A stretch of DNA of 64,000 bases from Corynebacterium lujinxingii (GTDB lineage: Bacteria > Actinomycetota > Actinomycetes > Mycobacteriales > Mycobacteriaceae): contig NZ_CP061032.1 of NCBI RefSeq assembly GCF_014490555.1, positions 1,984,001 through 2,048,000 of the forward strand, written 5' to 3'. Positions 17,889 through 25,129 of the stretch are shown here, piece by piece. A program made the position numbers and the translations under genes. The stretch's first letter is position 1, and each line of letters starts with the position of its first letter. The notes beneath the pieces are model-generated. The model saw only the letters and a program-made list of their open reading frames with translations. It did no database searches and was not told the origin of the DNA.

Positions 17889-19144
17889 TAGAACTCCCGC
17901 AGCGCGGAGGTGAATTCGTCCATCGCCCGGCGCGCCTCGAGCACGTCGGCGTCGTTACAGATCAGCGCGAAGGTGTACACATTGCCGTTCACGCTGGTCA
18001 CAGTGCCGGCGAGCGCGGCGGTGCCATCGAGCGTGCCCGTTTTCGCCCGCACCCAGCCGCGGCCTGGCAGGTCTGCGTAGCGGTCGATGAGCGTGCCTTC
18101 GCCCGCCGCGACGGGCAGGGTGGCAAGCAGTGGCCTGAGTTCAGGTTTGCTCGTAGCGTCGATAAGCACAGCATCCAACACCGCCGGCGGGATGAGATTC
18201 TCGGTGGACAGCCCCGAGTTGTCGGCCAGCGTCACGTTTGAGGTTTCGAAGCCGCGCTCGTCCAACACCGCAAGCGTTGCCGACGGGGCGTCCTTGGTTC
18301 CGCGTGCGAGCGCGACCTCGCGGCCGATCGCCTCGGCGTAGACGTTGTCGGACTCCTTCATCATCATCTCGAGCCGCTCCACCAAGGTCGGGGACTCGAC
18401 CTCGGCGACAATTTCCCCCTCGGGCGGGGCGTCCTGCACCGCGACCACACTCGCGCCGACGCGCTCACCGAGCGCCCGCGCGACATCTTCCGCCGGGGTG
18501 TGCGAGCGCGGCACGTCGCCTGTGGTTTCGCCGCCGAGCCGCCCGCCGGAAAGCATCGCCGGCTGCAGTGGCGCGACAAACCCACCGTCGATATCCACCG
18601 GGTCCCAGCCCGGCATCATCTCGGGCATGCCGTCCCAGGCGGAGGTGTCGATGTACACCTCGTCCGCCGACCCGATCTGCTCAGCCAAATCGTCCAGCGC
18701 CTCCGCGTCGAGCCAGACGTCGCCCGCGGCCTTGATCGTCACCGCGTTCGGGTTCACGCCACGCACGACCTGCGTCGTTATCGTGTCGTTCTGGTCCAGC
18801 GTGAGCAGCGCCGACGCCGCGGTAAGCACCTTGGTCACCGACGCCGGCCGCAGCGCCTCCCCCGACGCACGGTCGAACACAACGCCCCCGCTTGCCGACG
18901 ACACCTGCCCATGGAACTGCCCCAACCCCGGATTCTCGGCCAAGGAGGTGAGGGTGTTCTGGAGCGTGGTGTCGTCGATAAGCGAAGGCTCCGCGGGAAC
19001 CAACGGGAAGGGGGCCTGCTCCATGCGGTAGGCGGGCGCGTGCTCGATCTGGCTCAACTGCTCGTGCGCGACGACGCCGAAACCGGCCACACCGCCGACT
19101 GCTGCCAGGGCGAGTGTGCCCGCGACCCAAGTCCATACCTTCAT
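17888..19144 (-). CDS. dacB: D-alanyl-D-alanine carboxypeptidase/endopeptidase (PBP4 type)
   Basis: Trims or opens peptidoglycan cross-links outside the membrane. 418 residues from ATG 19144, giving a clear export signal (MKVWTWVAGTLALAAVGGVAGFGVVA). S13 family motifs: SVTKVLTAASALL (SxxK nucleophile), the SxN-like LADNSGLSTENLIPP, and AKTGTLDGTAALAG (KTG) near the C-terminus. An upstream in-frame start has no ribosome-binding site and would bury the signal peptide. In an operon with tilS-hpt-ftsH and divergent from ppa. Confidence 0.92.
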   Translation of the reverse strand: MKVWTWVAGTLALAAVGGVAGFGVVAHEQLSQIEHAPAYRMEQAPFPLVPAEPSLIDDTTLQNTLTSLAENPGLGQFHGQVSSASGGVVFDRASGEALRPASVTKVLTAASALLTLDQNDTITTQVVRGVNPNAVTIKAAGDVWLDAEALDDLAEQIGSADEVYIDTSAWDGMPEMMPGWDPVDIDGGFVAPLQPAMLSGGRLGGETTGDVPRSHTPAEDVARALGERVGASVVAVQDAPPEGEIVAEVESPTLVERLEMMMKESDNVYAEAIGREVALARGTKDAPSATLAVLDERGFETSNVTLADNSGLSTENLIPPAVLDAVLIDATSKPELRPLLATLPVAAGEGTLIDRYADLPGRGWVRAKTGTLDGTAALAGTVTSVNGNVYTFALICNDADVLEARRAMDEFTSALREF

Positions 19145-19165
19145 CGGCAAAAAGCGTAGCCCACG

Positions 19166-19171
19166 TATGAT
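19166..19171 (+). promoter_or_regulatory. -10 box upstream of ppa
   Basis: TATGAT in the 74-base divergent gap between dacB and ppa, about 47 bases before the ppa start. A GAAGGAG ribosome-binding site follows at the normal distance from the ATG. No convincing -35 is seen. Confidence 0.5.
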
Positions 19172-19218
19172 GTTTTGCGGACAATCACCAAATTCAGGCA
19201 CCGAACGAAGGAGTTCAC

Positions 19219-19752
19219 ATGGCTATTGAGGTCATCATCGAGATCCCGAAGGGCTCGCGCAACAAGTACGAGGTCGACCACGAGACCGGCAAGGTCTTCC
19301 TCGACCGCTACCTGTTCACCCCGATGGCGTACCCGGCGGACTACGGCTTCATCGACAACACGCTTGCCGACGACGGCGACCCGCTCGACGCCCTCGTCAT
19401 CACCCCGGAACCCGTCTTCCCGGGTGTCACCGTCATCGCCCGCCCGATCGGCGTGTTCAAGATGACCGACGAGGCCGGCGGCGACGACAAGCTGCTCTGC
19501 GTCATCGACGACGTACGCTACGAGAACTACCAGGACATCTCCGACGTCTCCGACTTTGTGAAGGACGAGATCGAGCACTTCTTCGTCCACTACAAGGACC
19601 TCGAGCCGAACAAGGAAGTCACCGGCTCCGGCTGGGGCGGCAAGGAAGAGGCCGAGAAGATCCTGCAGGCCGCACTCGACGAGTTCGAGCGCGTGGGCGA
19701 CAACTCCCGCGAGGGCCTCGAGGCCGAGAAGGAAGCCAAGACCGAAAACTAG
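19219..19752 (+). CDS. ppa: Inorganic pyrophosphatase
   Basis: Hydrolyses pyrophosphate released by biosynthetic reactions, in the cytoplasm. Residues 1-160 are a standard family I enzyme: IEIPKGSRNKYEVD, YPADYGFIDNTLADDGDPLDALV with the metal-binding DGDPLD, and HFFVHYKDLEPNK. 177 residues, with a short acidic tail (EGLEAEKEAKTEN) beyond the usual end. RBS GAAGGAG; strong terminator downstream. Confidence 0.97.
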   Translation: MAIEVIIEIPKGSRNKYEVDHETGKVFLDRYLFTPMAYPADYGFIDNTLADDGDPLDALVITPEPVFPGVTVIARPIGVFKMTDEAGGDDKLLCVIDDVRYENYQDISDVSDFVKDEIEHFFVHYKDLEPNKEVTGSGWGGKEEAEKILQAALDEFERVGDNSREGLEAEKEAKTEN

Positions 19753-19782
19753 GCCTGGTCCTCAGGTTTCTTCAGGTTTCTT

Positions 19783-19822
19783 CAACGCCGCCCCGGAATC
19801 TTGTGGTTCCGGGGCGGTGTTG
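19783..19822 (+). terminator. Terminator after ppa
   Basis: 16-base arms CAACGCCGCCCCGGAA and TTCCGGGGCGGTGTTG pair at 15 of 16 positions around an 8-base loop, followed by TCTCT. A 10-base direct duplication (CAGGTTTCTT) precedes it. Confidence 0.8.
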
Positions 19823-19835
19823 TCTCTGTCACAAC

Positions 19836-20018
19836 AGTTGGTGCGCACCCACTTGTCCGCAATGCGGAGCCCTTCGGCCTGGTCACTGTGACAAACCATG
19901 CCCCTGCCCCGGGCAACATCTGTCACTTTCCGCAGGTCGCCACCACACCCGATGCACGATCTGTCACAACACCACCCAAATAGTTGGTGCACAGCCACTT
20001 GTCCGCAATGCGGAGCCC
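19836..20018. repeat. Two 37-base direct repeats in the ppa/protease intergenic region
   Basis: Copies at 19836-19872 and 19982-20018 start AGTTGGTGC and end TTGTCCGCAATGCGGAGCCC, differing at about three positions; each contains the small palindrome CCGCAATGCGG. Between them is a GTCAC-T-GTGAC palindrome (19882-19892) and a second TCTGTCACAACA stretch like the one before copy one. No gene is seen in 19823-20031. The convergent-gene setting argues against promoters; the origin is unclear. Confidence 0.7.
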
Positions 20019-20031
20019 CCGACCCCGCACG

Positions 20032-21657
20032 CTAGAACAGCTTGTAAATAGCCCAGCCGATCGCGCCGATGGCAGCGAAGATCGACACCATGATCGGGAT
20101 GATGATCCCCACCTTCGCCGCGGCGTCGTCCTTCTTCTCTTCCTGCACCTCGGGCTCGATGGTGACGGTGATCGTGCGCCGCGTCGACGTGGTCGTCTCC
20201 GGAGCACGCGTCTCGACAGTGCTTGTCGACGACGTCGTCACCCGCTCAAACGCCGGCCTGACGGTGGTCGCGTTCGTGGTTCCCTCGACAGTCACGGTGC
20301 GGTTGCTGCTCGTGGTGGTGGTCGGCACTGCCGTTGTCGAGGAGACCGTCGTCAGTGGTGCCACCGAAGTGGTGGTCGCCTTGGTCGCGGTCGTGGTGAC
20401 CGGCTTCGGCGTCGAGGTAGAAGACTTGGTCGTGGCCTGCTCGGAGCTGGGCGACGACGTGGTCGGCGCTGCGGAGGTGGTGGTCACCTTTGTCGAGGTC
20501 GAGGTCACCGGCTTCGGCGTGGAGGTAGATGCCTCGGTCATGGTCTGCTCGGAGATGGTCGACTCCACAACCGGCGCTGCCGAAGTGGTGGTCGCCTTGG
20601 TCGTGGTCGACTCAGACGACGTTGAAGGTTCGCTCACCACGGTGGTCTGCACGGTGGAGGTGGAGCGGATGGTTGTGGTGGAGCGAATGGTGGTCACCAA
20701 CGGAGCCGGCTCAGACGTGGTCGGTTCGTCCTCCAGGGTGACGTACACAGTCTCCGGCGCCTCTTCGGCAACGGTTTCGGTGGTGGTCTCAGAGGTAGTT
20801 TCCTCAACCGGGGTCGGCTCGTCCTCGGAGGTGGCCGTCTCTGGCGCCGGGGCCTCCTCGGTGGGCTGCTCCGAGGTGGTCAGCTCGACGGTTTCAGTAA
20901 TCGTCGGCTCGTCAAAGGTCGGCTCCTCAGAAGTCGAAGGCTCAGTGGTTGAAGGCTCGACGTCCGGCTCGACAGTCGGCTCCTCAGAAGTCGAAGGCTC
21001 CGCAGAGGTAGTCGGCGTGGTCATGGGCTGGCCACCGTACTGCTCGAGGTTGTACGCCTGAATGAGCACCTTGGCATCAAAAGCCTGGACGGTGGTGGCG
21101 GTCTTGCCGCGGTTGGTGCCGTCCTTCATCAGGGCGCCGTCGCAGGTGTGGCGCAGGCCCATGGCATGGCCGAGCTCGTGGGCGATGGTCATAACGAGGC
21201 TCTGGGTGTAGCCGTTGCGCAGGATGTCCGGGTTGAGCAGTAGCTGCATGTTGTCCACGGTGCCCTGCACGCGCCCGACGACGTAGCCGCCGAGGTTCGC
21301 CTCCTGGACGTTGACCACTTTGTAGCCAGGCTTATCGACGAACTCGAAACGCACCAGACCATCAGTCGCCTCTACCCACTGGTCGGTGGCCTGGGTGATG
21401 TACGGCTTGTACTTGTTCGGCGCGTAGATGCGCAGGGTGTTGCCGTCGAGGGCGTTGTAGTTGGAGCTAAAGGTGTAGTTCTCGATGTTCGGGATCGGCT
21501 GGCCGAGCTTGACTGCCGTGGTTGCGGTGCGGCATTCGCGGCCGATCGGGTCCATCTCAGCGGCGGTCGCAGGAACTGCAACGCCACCTGCGATCACAGC
21601 GGTGGCACAGGCGGTGGAGAGAAAATGTCTATAATTCACGAACCTAGAGAACACCAT
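20032..21657 (-). CDS. Surface-anchored metzincin-type metalloprotease with Thr/Ser-rich stalk
   Basis: 541 residues. An export signal (CATAVIAGGVAVPATAAE) leads to a ~170-residue catalytic domain with the zinc signature AHELGHAMGLRHTC (HExxHxxGxxH), followed by ALMKDG as a candidate Met-turn, the layout of snapalysin/matrixin-like proteases. From about residue 215 to 500 it is a low-complexity stalk of TSEEPT, TTSAAP and similar units, then a C-terminal membrane helix (VGIIIPIMVSIFAAIGAIGWAIY) with a short KLF end and no LPxTG. So it is probably held by the helix and projects its protease domain through the wall. Substrate unknown. It is 18 bases downstream of the paralog gene at 21676, likely the same operon. 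Confidence 0.85.
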   Translation of the reverse strand: MVFSRFVNYRHFLSTACATAVIAGGVAVPATAAEMDPIGRECRTATTAVKLGQPIPNIENYTFSSNYNALDGNTLRIYAPNKYKPYITQATDQWVEATDGLVRFEFVDKPGYKVVNVQEANLGGYVVGRVQGTVDNMQLLLNPDILRNGYTQSLVMTIAHELGHAMGLRHTCDGALMKDGTNRGKTATTVQAFDAKVLIQAYNLEQYGGQPMTTPTTSAEPSTSEEPTVEPDVEPSTTEPSTSEEPTFDEPTITETVELTTSEQPTEEAPAPETATSEDEPTPVEETTSETTTETVAEEAPETVYVTLEDEPTTSEPAPLVTTIRSTTTIRSTSTVQTTVVSEPSTSSESTTTKATTTSAAPVVESTISEQTMTEASTSTPKPVTSTSTKVTTTSAAPTTSSPSSEQATTKSSTSTPKPVTTTATKATTTSVAPLTTVSSTTAVPTTTTSSNRTVTVEGTTNATTVRPAFERVTTSSTSTVETRAPETTTSTRRTITVTIEPEVQEEKKDDAAAKVGIIIPIMVSIFAAIGAIGWAIYKLF

Positions 21658-21675
21658 TCTCCAAGTTCGCGCAAG

Positions 21676-22479
21676 TTACACCAGACGACGGCGAGCGAAC
21701 GCGAAGAACGCGGCACCGAGCACCGATGCGAGCGCCAAAGCGAACAGGGTGCGCACCAGAATGTTGGAACCGGTCTCGGCGGCGAGCCCACGGTCGGTGT
21801 CGGCGGGGGCGACCTCGAGGGTTTCGTCGACAGGCTCGCCGGCGGCGCGGGCGGCCTCGGCGCCCTGGCGGGCGACCTCACCTGCGTACTTGGTCACCAG
21901 CACGTCGCTGGCCTCAACCTCTTCCGGGGTGACGTCGGCGTTGACGCGCAGGATGTCGGCGACGAAAGTGTGGCCGTTCTTGTTCAGGTAGTAGGTGACG
22001 TCGTCGATGGTGAGCACCGGCGGGAACTTCACCAGGCCGTTGGCGATCGGGGCGACTGCTGCCGGGTCCACGTCAGACGAGCCGAGCGGGAGTTCCGCCG
22101 GGGCCTCGCCGGACGGGGTGGCGACCGGGGCCGAGGCGGTTTCGGACGTCGGGGTGGACGCGGGCGCAGGGGTGGTGTCGTCGTCAAGCGAAGGTGCGGG
22201 GACGTTGGCCTCGCGGATGATGCCGGTTTCGATGAGGCCGGCGACGGCGGCGTCGGCAATAGCGACGGCCTTCTCCTGCTGGGTGGAGTCGAGCTCGGCG
22301 TACGGCTGCGCGGCTTCCTGGATGTCGGTGACGTAGTGAGTGCCCTCGTCGTTGAGATAGAACGTCTCGCCGTGAGCGTCGGTGGTTTCCTTCGGCAGGT
22401 CCTGCGCGGCGGCGTCCGGCGTGGGCAGCGCGGCCAGAGCGAGGGCACCCGCGGCGGCTGCGGCGACAAGGCGGTTCAT
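21676..22479 (-). CDS. Secreted surface protein with AETG-type C-terminal signal (paralog 1)
   Basis: 267 residues from ATG 22479 (AGGAG 7 bases upstream). Signal peptide MNRLVAAAAAGALALAALPTPDAAA. Two copies of a motif of the form TFYLNDEGTHYVTDI and TYYLNKNGHTFVADI flank a Pro/Thr/Ser linker. The C-terminus is GLAAETGSN followed by a ~20-residue hydrophobic stretch and ARRRLV, the plan of a sortase sorting signal with AAETG in place of LPxTG. The next gene upstream encodes a paralog with the same ending, and a sortase gene follows that. Anchoring by that sortase is inference. A GTCGTCGTCAAGC word sits in its linker (22177-22189). Confidence 0.75.
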   Translation of the reverse strand: MNRLVAAAAAGALALAALPTPDAAAQDLPKETTDAHGETFYLNDEGTHYVTDIQEAAQPYAELDSTQQEKAVAIADAAVAGLIETGIIREANVPAPSLDDDTTPAPASTPTSETASAPVATPSGEAPAELPLGSSDVDPAAVAPIANGLVKFPPVLTIDDVTYYLNKNGHTFVADILRVNADVTPEEVEASDVLVTKYAGEVARQGAEAARAAGEPVDETLEVAPADTDRGLAAETGSNILVRTLFALALASVLGAAFFAFARRRLV

Positions 22480-22507
22480 TGGTGTCTCCTGAAGTCGAAG
22501 GACAGAA

Positions 22508-22531
22508 AGTCTCAAGTTCAACTTGAAGTCT
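22508..22531. promoter_or_regulatory. Palindromic operator upstream of paralog 1
   Basis: Perfect inverted repeat TCAAGTT-C-AACTTGA (22512-22526), extended outward by AGTC and AGTCT, ending about 29 bases before the ATG at 22479. The same AGTCTCAA / CTTGA half-sites occur twice upstream of paralog 2. Confidence 0.65.
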
Positions 22532-22586
22532 ACAGTGCGTTGACAGTTTTTACACCAGTCACACGGGATACTTTTGCCACAACGGC

Positions 22587-22615
22587 AAAAAGTCCCAGCG
22601 CCGAAGCGGCGCTGG
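22587..22615 (-). terminator. Terminator after paralog 2
   Basis: On the minus strand CCAGCGCC-GCTTC-GGCGCTGG (22595-22615) has perfect 8-base arms and is followed by GACTTTTT. A second stem, TTTTGCC / GGCAAAA (22572-22590), overlaps the T-run and could add bidirectional function. Confidence 0.8.
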
Positions 22616-22634
22616 AGCCTAGAAAAACTGTCAC

Positions 22635-23420
22635 TTAGACCAGGAAACGGCGGCCGGCGACGAACGCGGCGGAACCGAGCACAACTGCGATCAGCAGCGC
22701 GAACAGGGTGCGCACGAGCGTGTTGGAGCCGGTCTCAGCGGAGATGCCGCGGGCAGCCTCGGCGGCGGCCTCTTCCTGGGCGGCGATCTCGTCGGCGTGC
22801 TCCGCACGCAGACGGTCAGACTCAGCCTTCTCCTCCGGGGTCGGCTGCTGGTTCACGCGGTCGGAGGAACCGACGAGGGTCTGGCCGTCCTGGTTGAGGT
22901 AGTAGGTCACACCCGCGATGACGATCGGGATGAGCGCTGCGGCGGCAATGCCAGCGATGGCACCGCCGGACAGGCTGCTGCCACCGGCCGGTGCAGCGTC
23001 GGTGTTGGTCACGGTGGTCTCGACGGTGGTGTCAAGAACCGTGGTGGTCTCAGAAGCGGCGGAGCCCTCCGGTGCGACCGGGGTATTCACGGTGGTGGTG
23101 GTGGTCGCCGGCGCCGCGGTCAGGGTGACGGCCGGGCGGTTGTCCTCAAAGGAGAATGCAACCTCGGTGCCTTTGATAGCCACGGTCGGGGCGTTTGCAC
23201 GGTCAGCCTCGGCAACCTGCGCGGCGTCAACCTGAACGAACTTGCCGTCTTCAAGCTTGTAGTAGTTGCCCTCAGCGTTCTTGAGAACCTGCGGGACCTC
23301 GCCGAGCACCCGGGCGAGCTCTTCGTTGTTCAAGGTCTGCGCCTGCGCGGCCGGGACAGCGGCGAAGGCGACGGCGCCCGCCATGGTGGCGGCGGTCAGG
23401 GTTCGGGTGATGCGCTTCAT
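22635..23420 (-). CDS. Secreted surface protein with AETG-type C-terminal signal (paralog 2)
   Basis: 261 residues from ATG 23420. Signal peptide MKRITRTLTAATMAGAVAFAAVPAAQAQ. A small N-terminal domain contains GNYYKLEDGKFVQVD. A Thr/Val-rich stretch, a glycine/alanine hydrophobic segment (GGAIAGIAAAALIPIVIAGV) and then a second unit TYYLNQDGQTLVG follow. A charged Glu/Ala helix leads to GISAETGSN and the hydrophobic plus RRFLV tail shared with paralog 1. The presence of an internal hydrophobic segment leaves topology uncertain. Ends at a strong terminator, so it is transcribed separately from paralog 1. Confidence 0.75.
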   Translation of the reverse strand: MKRITRTLTAATMAGAVAFAAVPAAQAQTLNNEELARVLGEVPQVLKNAEGNYYKLEDGKFVQVDAAQVAEADRANAPTVAIKGTEVAFSFEDNRPAVTLTAAPATTTTTVNTPVAPEGSAASETTTVLDTTVETTVTNTDAAPAGGSSLSGGAIAGIAAAALIPIVIAGVTYYLNQDGQTLVGSSDRVNQQPTPEEKAESDRLRAEHADEIAAQEEAAAEAARGISAETGSNTLVRTLFALLIAVVLGSAAFVAGRRFLV

Positions 23421-23448
23421 TGTTGTGGCTCCAATGCAAATGTGGGGA

Positions 23449-23524
23449 AGTCTCAACCTCTTGAGCAAGGTTATGTCACAACAGTAAACACCTTTCACAA
23501 AAGTCTCAAGACAAACTTGAGACT
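23449..23524. promoter_or_regulatory. Two operator copies upstream of paralog 2
   Basis: Site 1, 23449-23465: AGTCTCAA followed by a CTTGAG half. Site 2, 23502-23524: perfect 9-base arms AGTCTCAAG and CTTGAGACT around ACAAA. Both match the site upstream of paralog 1, pointing to one shared regulator. Site 2 also lies just past the end of the sortase gene. Confidence 0.65.
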
Positions 23525-23537
23525 TACTCTCAACCAC

Positions 23538-24251
23538 CTACCGCGGCTGGAACACCGTTTCCACATCCTCGCTGGTCGCGGTGCCCTCCAACTGCCAGCC
23601 AACCACCGCATTGCGCACGGAATCCGCCAGCAGGTTCGCCGGCTGGATGCAGGAAATGGTGAGCAGGCGCCCCGGCATCGGGCCGTTGCCCCAGATCGCG
23701 GGGTCGCTGGCCAGGGCCTTCTTGTCCGGGTCGTGCAGGTCGGTCGCCCGGTAGACCAGCCAGTCCTCGCCGGAGGTCTCGGTGCGCACGTACAGGTAGT
23801 CCCCCTCGGCGACGGTGTGGCGCTCGGCGGTGCCGTCGTAAAGCTTGTCGAACACCCCGCTAAAGCCCGCGCCCGTGTGCCCCGCAATCACCACCAGGTC
23901 CGTCGCGTCGGTGCCGGGTAGCGCGTACGGGTAGCCCTCCCCCGTCAGCGCGCACGCTTTGTCCATGCTCTTCGGGTCGATCGCGCCATCGACCACCCGG
24001 CAGTCCGCCTCCTCGAACCCGGCGCGCATCCCCAGCACGGGCACGACCATCTCCACCGGGCGCCCGCTCGTGATCTGGGCAGCTGCGTGACGACGAACCG
24101 TCGTCGTCTCAGAAGCCGACACGGACGTCTCCTCGGCGGAGGGTTCGGGCGGCGGGGTGTCGTCGTCAAGCAATGCTCGCACGAGCAGCACAACGATGAG
24201 CACCGCGACAATACGGCGCACATGGTAGACCCAGCGGGGAACGGACTTCAC
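23538..24251 (-). CDS. Sortase (non-class-C, single N-terminal helix)
   Basis: 237 residues from GTG 24251; an ATG four codons upstream is possible. A positively charged start (MKSVPRWVYHVRR) precedes one membrane helix (IVAVLIVVLLVRALL), a disordered linker, then the sortase barrel: VVIAGHTG (catalytic His), LLTISCIQPANL (catalytic Cys in TxSC), and a terminal region without a second membrane helix. That excludes the pilus-polymerising class C and fits class E/F housekeeping enzymes. Substrates may be the two AETG proteins next door; LASTG/LPxTG proteins elsewhere are also candidates. The GTG lies 7 bases after a TATGAT box. Confidence 0.85.
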   Translation of the reverse strand: MKSVPRWVYHVRRIVAVLIVVLLVRALLDDDTPPPEPSAEETSVSASETTTVRRHAAAQITSGRPVEMVVPVLGMRAGFEEADCRVVDGAIDPKSMDKACALTGEGYPYALPGTDATDLVVIAGHTGAGFSGVFDKLYDGTAERHTVAEGDYLYVRTETSGEDWLVYRATDLHDPDKKALASDPAIWGNGPMPGRLLTISCIQPANLLADSVRNAVVGWQLEGTATSEDVETVFQPR

Positions 24252-24273
24252 GGCGGTTATCATACGAGGAATG
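24249..24273. promoter_or_regulatory. Overlapping bidirectional -10 boxes, both leaderless
   Basis: TATCAT (24258-24263) reads on the plus strand with 7 bases to the rhodanese ATG at 24271. The same six bases read TATGAT on the minus strand with 6 bases to the sortase GTG at 24251. Both start codons are at leaderless distance, so one box would fire two divergent leaderless transcripts. Confidence 0.6.
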
Positions 24274-24567
24274 AAGAACGTCAACGTTACTGAAGTCCCG
24301 GAAGGCGCCCAGATTATCGACGTGCGCGAGCCCAACGAGTTCGCCGCCGCCCACGCGTCGGGCGCGCGCAACATCCCGCTGTCGGAGCTGGTCGCACGCA
24401 CGAGTGAGATCGACCCGGAGCACGACATCTACATCATCTGCAAGTCTGGCGGGCGCAGCGCGCAGGCCGGCGAGTACCTGGAGCAGGCGTACGGCTGGGT
24501 GAACCTGTACAACGTCGTCGGCGGCACGGACGAGTGGATCACCCAGAATCTGCCGCACGAAAGCTAG
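24271..24567 (+). CDS. Single-domain rhodanese-like protein
   Basis: 98 residues, one rhodanese domain: IDVREPNEFAAAHASGARNIPLSEL and the active loop CKSGGRS (Cys near residue 67), ending GGTDEWI. Such GlpE-size proteins transfer sulfane sulfur to cyanide or thiol acceptors in the cytoplasm. It is divergent from the sortase gene and upstream of marR. No ribosome-binding site at the right distance; see the shared -10 box. Confidence 0.9.
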   Translation: MKNVNVTEVPEGAQIIDVREPNEFAAAHASGARNIPLSELVARTSEIDPEHDIYIICKSGGRSAQAGEYLEQAYGWVNLYNVVGGTDEWITQNLPHES

Positions 24568-24600
24568 GCGGTACCCACTATGGGCGTGAGCGCAGGGATA

Positions 24601-24606
24601 TAGGAT
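24601..24606 (+). promoter_or_regulatory. -10 box for leaderless marR-family gene
   Basis: TAGGAT followed by exactly 7 bases and the ATG at 24614, with no Shine-Dalgarno between. Confidence 0.55.
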
Positions 24607-24613
24607 AAGACGC

Positions 24614-25051
24614 ATGTCGACGCTTCCTGATCTGCCCTCCGCCCTGGCAAAGTCGCCGCATTTCCAGATCGAGCGCGTGCGTAGACACACCAAAGACGAG
24701 GTCGAGCGCACGCTGGCCACGCACGAGACCACGATGCGCGAGTTCTGGATTCTCACGTGTGTGGATGTGGAGCCGATGTCGCAACGCCAGCTCTCGGAGC
24801 TGCTCAACGTTGACGCCTCGGACATGGTGCGCCTGATCGACTCGCTGGAAGACCACGGCTGGGTCACCCGCGACCGCGACCCGAAGGACCGGCGCCGCCA
24901 GATTGTCGAGGCGACGAAGAAGGGCAAAAAGGCGCTGACAAAGCTTGGCGACGACGTCGCGGCCGCCGAAGACCGCGCCTTAGAGGCGTCGTCGCAGAAG
25001 CAGTTGAAGAGCCTGAAGAAGCTGTCTCAGGCGCTGGAGGCGGACGACTAA
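24614..25051 (+). CDS. MarR-family transcriptional regulator
   Basis: 145 residues, a winged helix-turn-helix dimer: MSQRQLSELLNVDASDMVRLIDSLEDHGWVTRDRDPKDRRRQIVEATKKGKKAL carries the recognition helix and the wing with the conserved DxRxR-type DPKDRRRQ. MarR proteins usually repress themselves and a neighbour and release DNA on binding a small phenolic or lipophilic ligand. It lies 78 bases upstream of and co-directional with the NRPS-like gene, so it may regulate that gene. A GGAAAC/GTTTCC inverted repeat in the gap is a candidate operator. Confidence 0.92.
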   Translation: MSTLPDLPSALAKSPHFQIERVRRHTKDEVERTLATHETTMREFWILTCVDVEPMSQRQLSELLNVDASDMVRLIDSLEDHGWVTRDRDPKDRRRQIVEATKKGKKALTKLGDDVAAAEDRALEASSQKQLKSLKKLSQALEADD

Positions 25052-25063
25052 CCCCAATCTCTG

Positions 25064-25122
25064 GGAAACATGAATGGTTGGCGTTTCCAATAATTTGCGA
25101 ACTCGCCGCAGCACATTAGCCT
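25064..25122 (+). promoter_or_regulatory. Candidate operator and -10 box of the NRPS-like gene
   Basis: GGAAAC (25064-25069) and GTTTCC (25083-25088) form an inverted repeat with a 13-base spacer. TAGCCT (25117-25122) is 7 bases before the ATG at 25130, consistent with leaderless transcription. MarR binding is inference from position. Confidence 0.45.
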
Positions 25123-25129
25123 TGTCGGC

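Noticed and set aside
20032..21657. LPxTG anchoring of the metalloprotease
   Set aside because: The C-terminus has a hydrophobic helix but no LPxTG, LAxTG or AETG before it.
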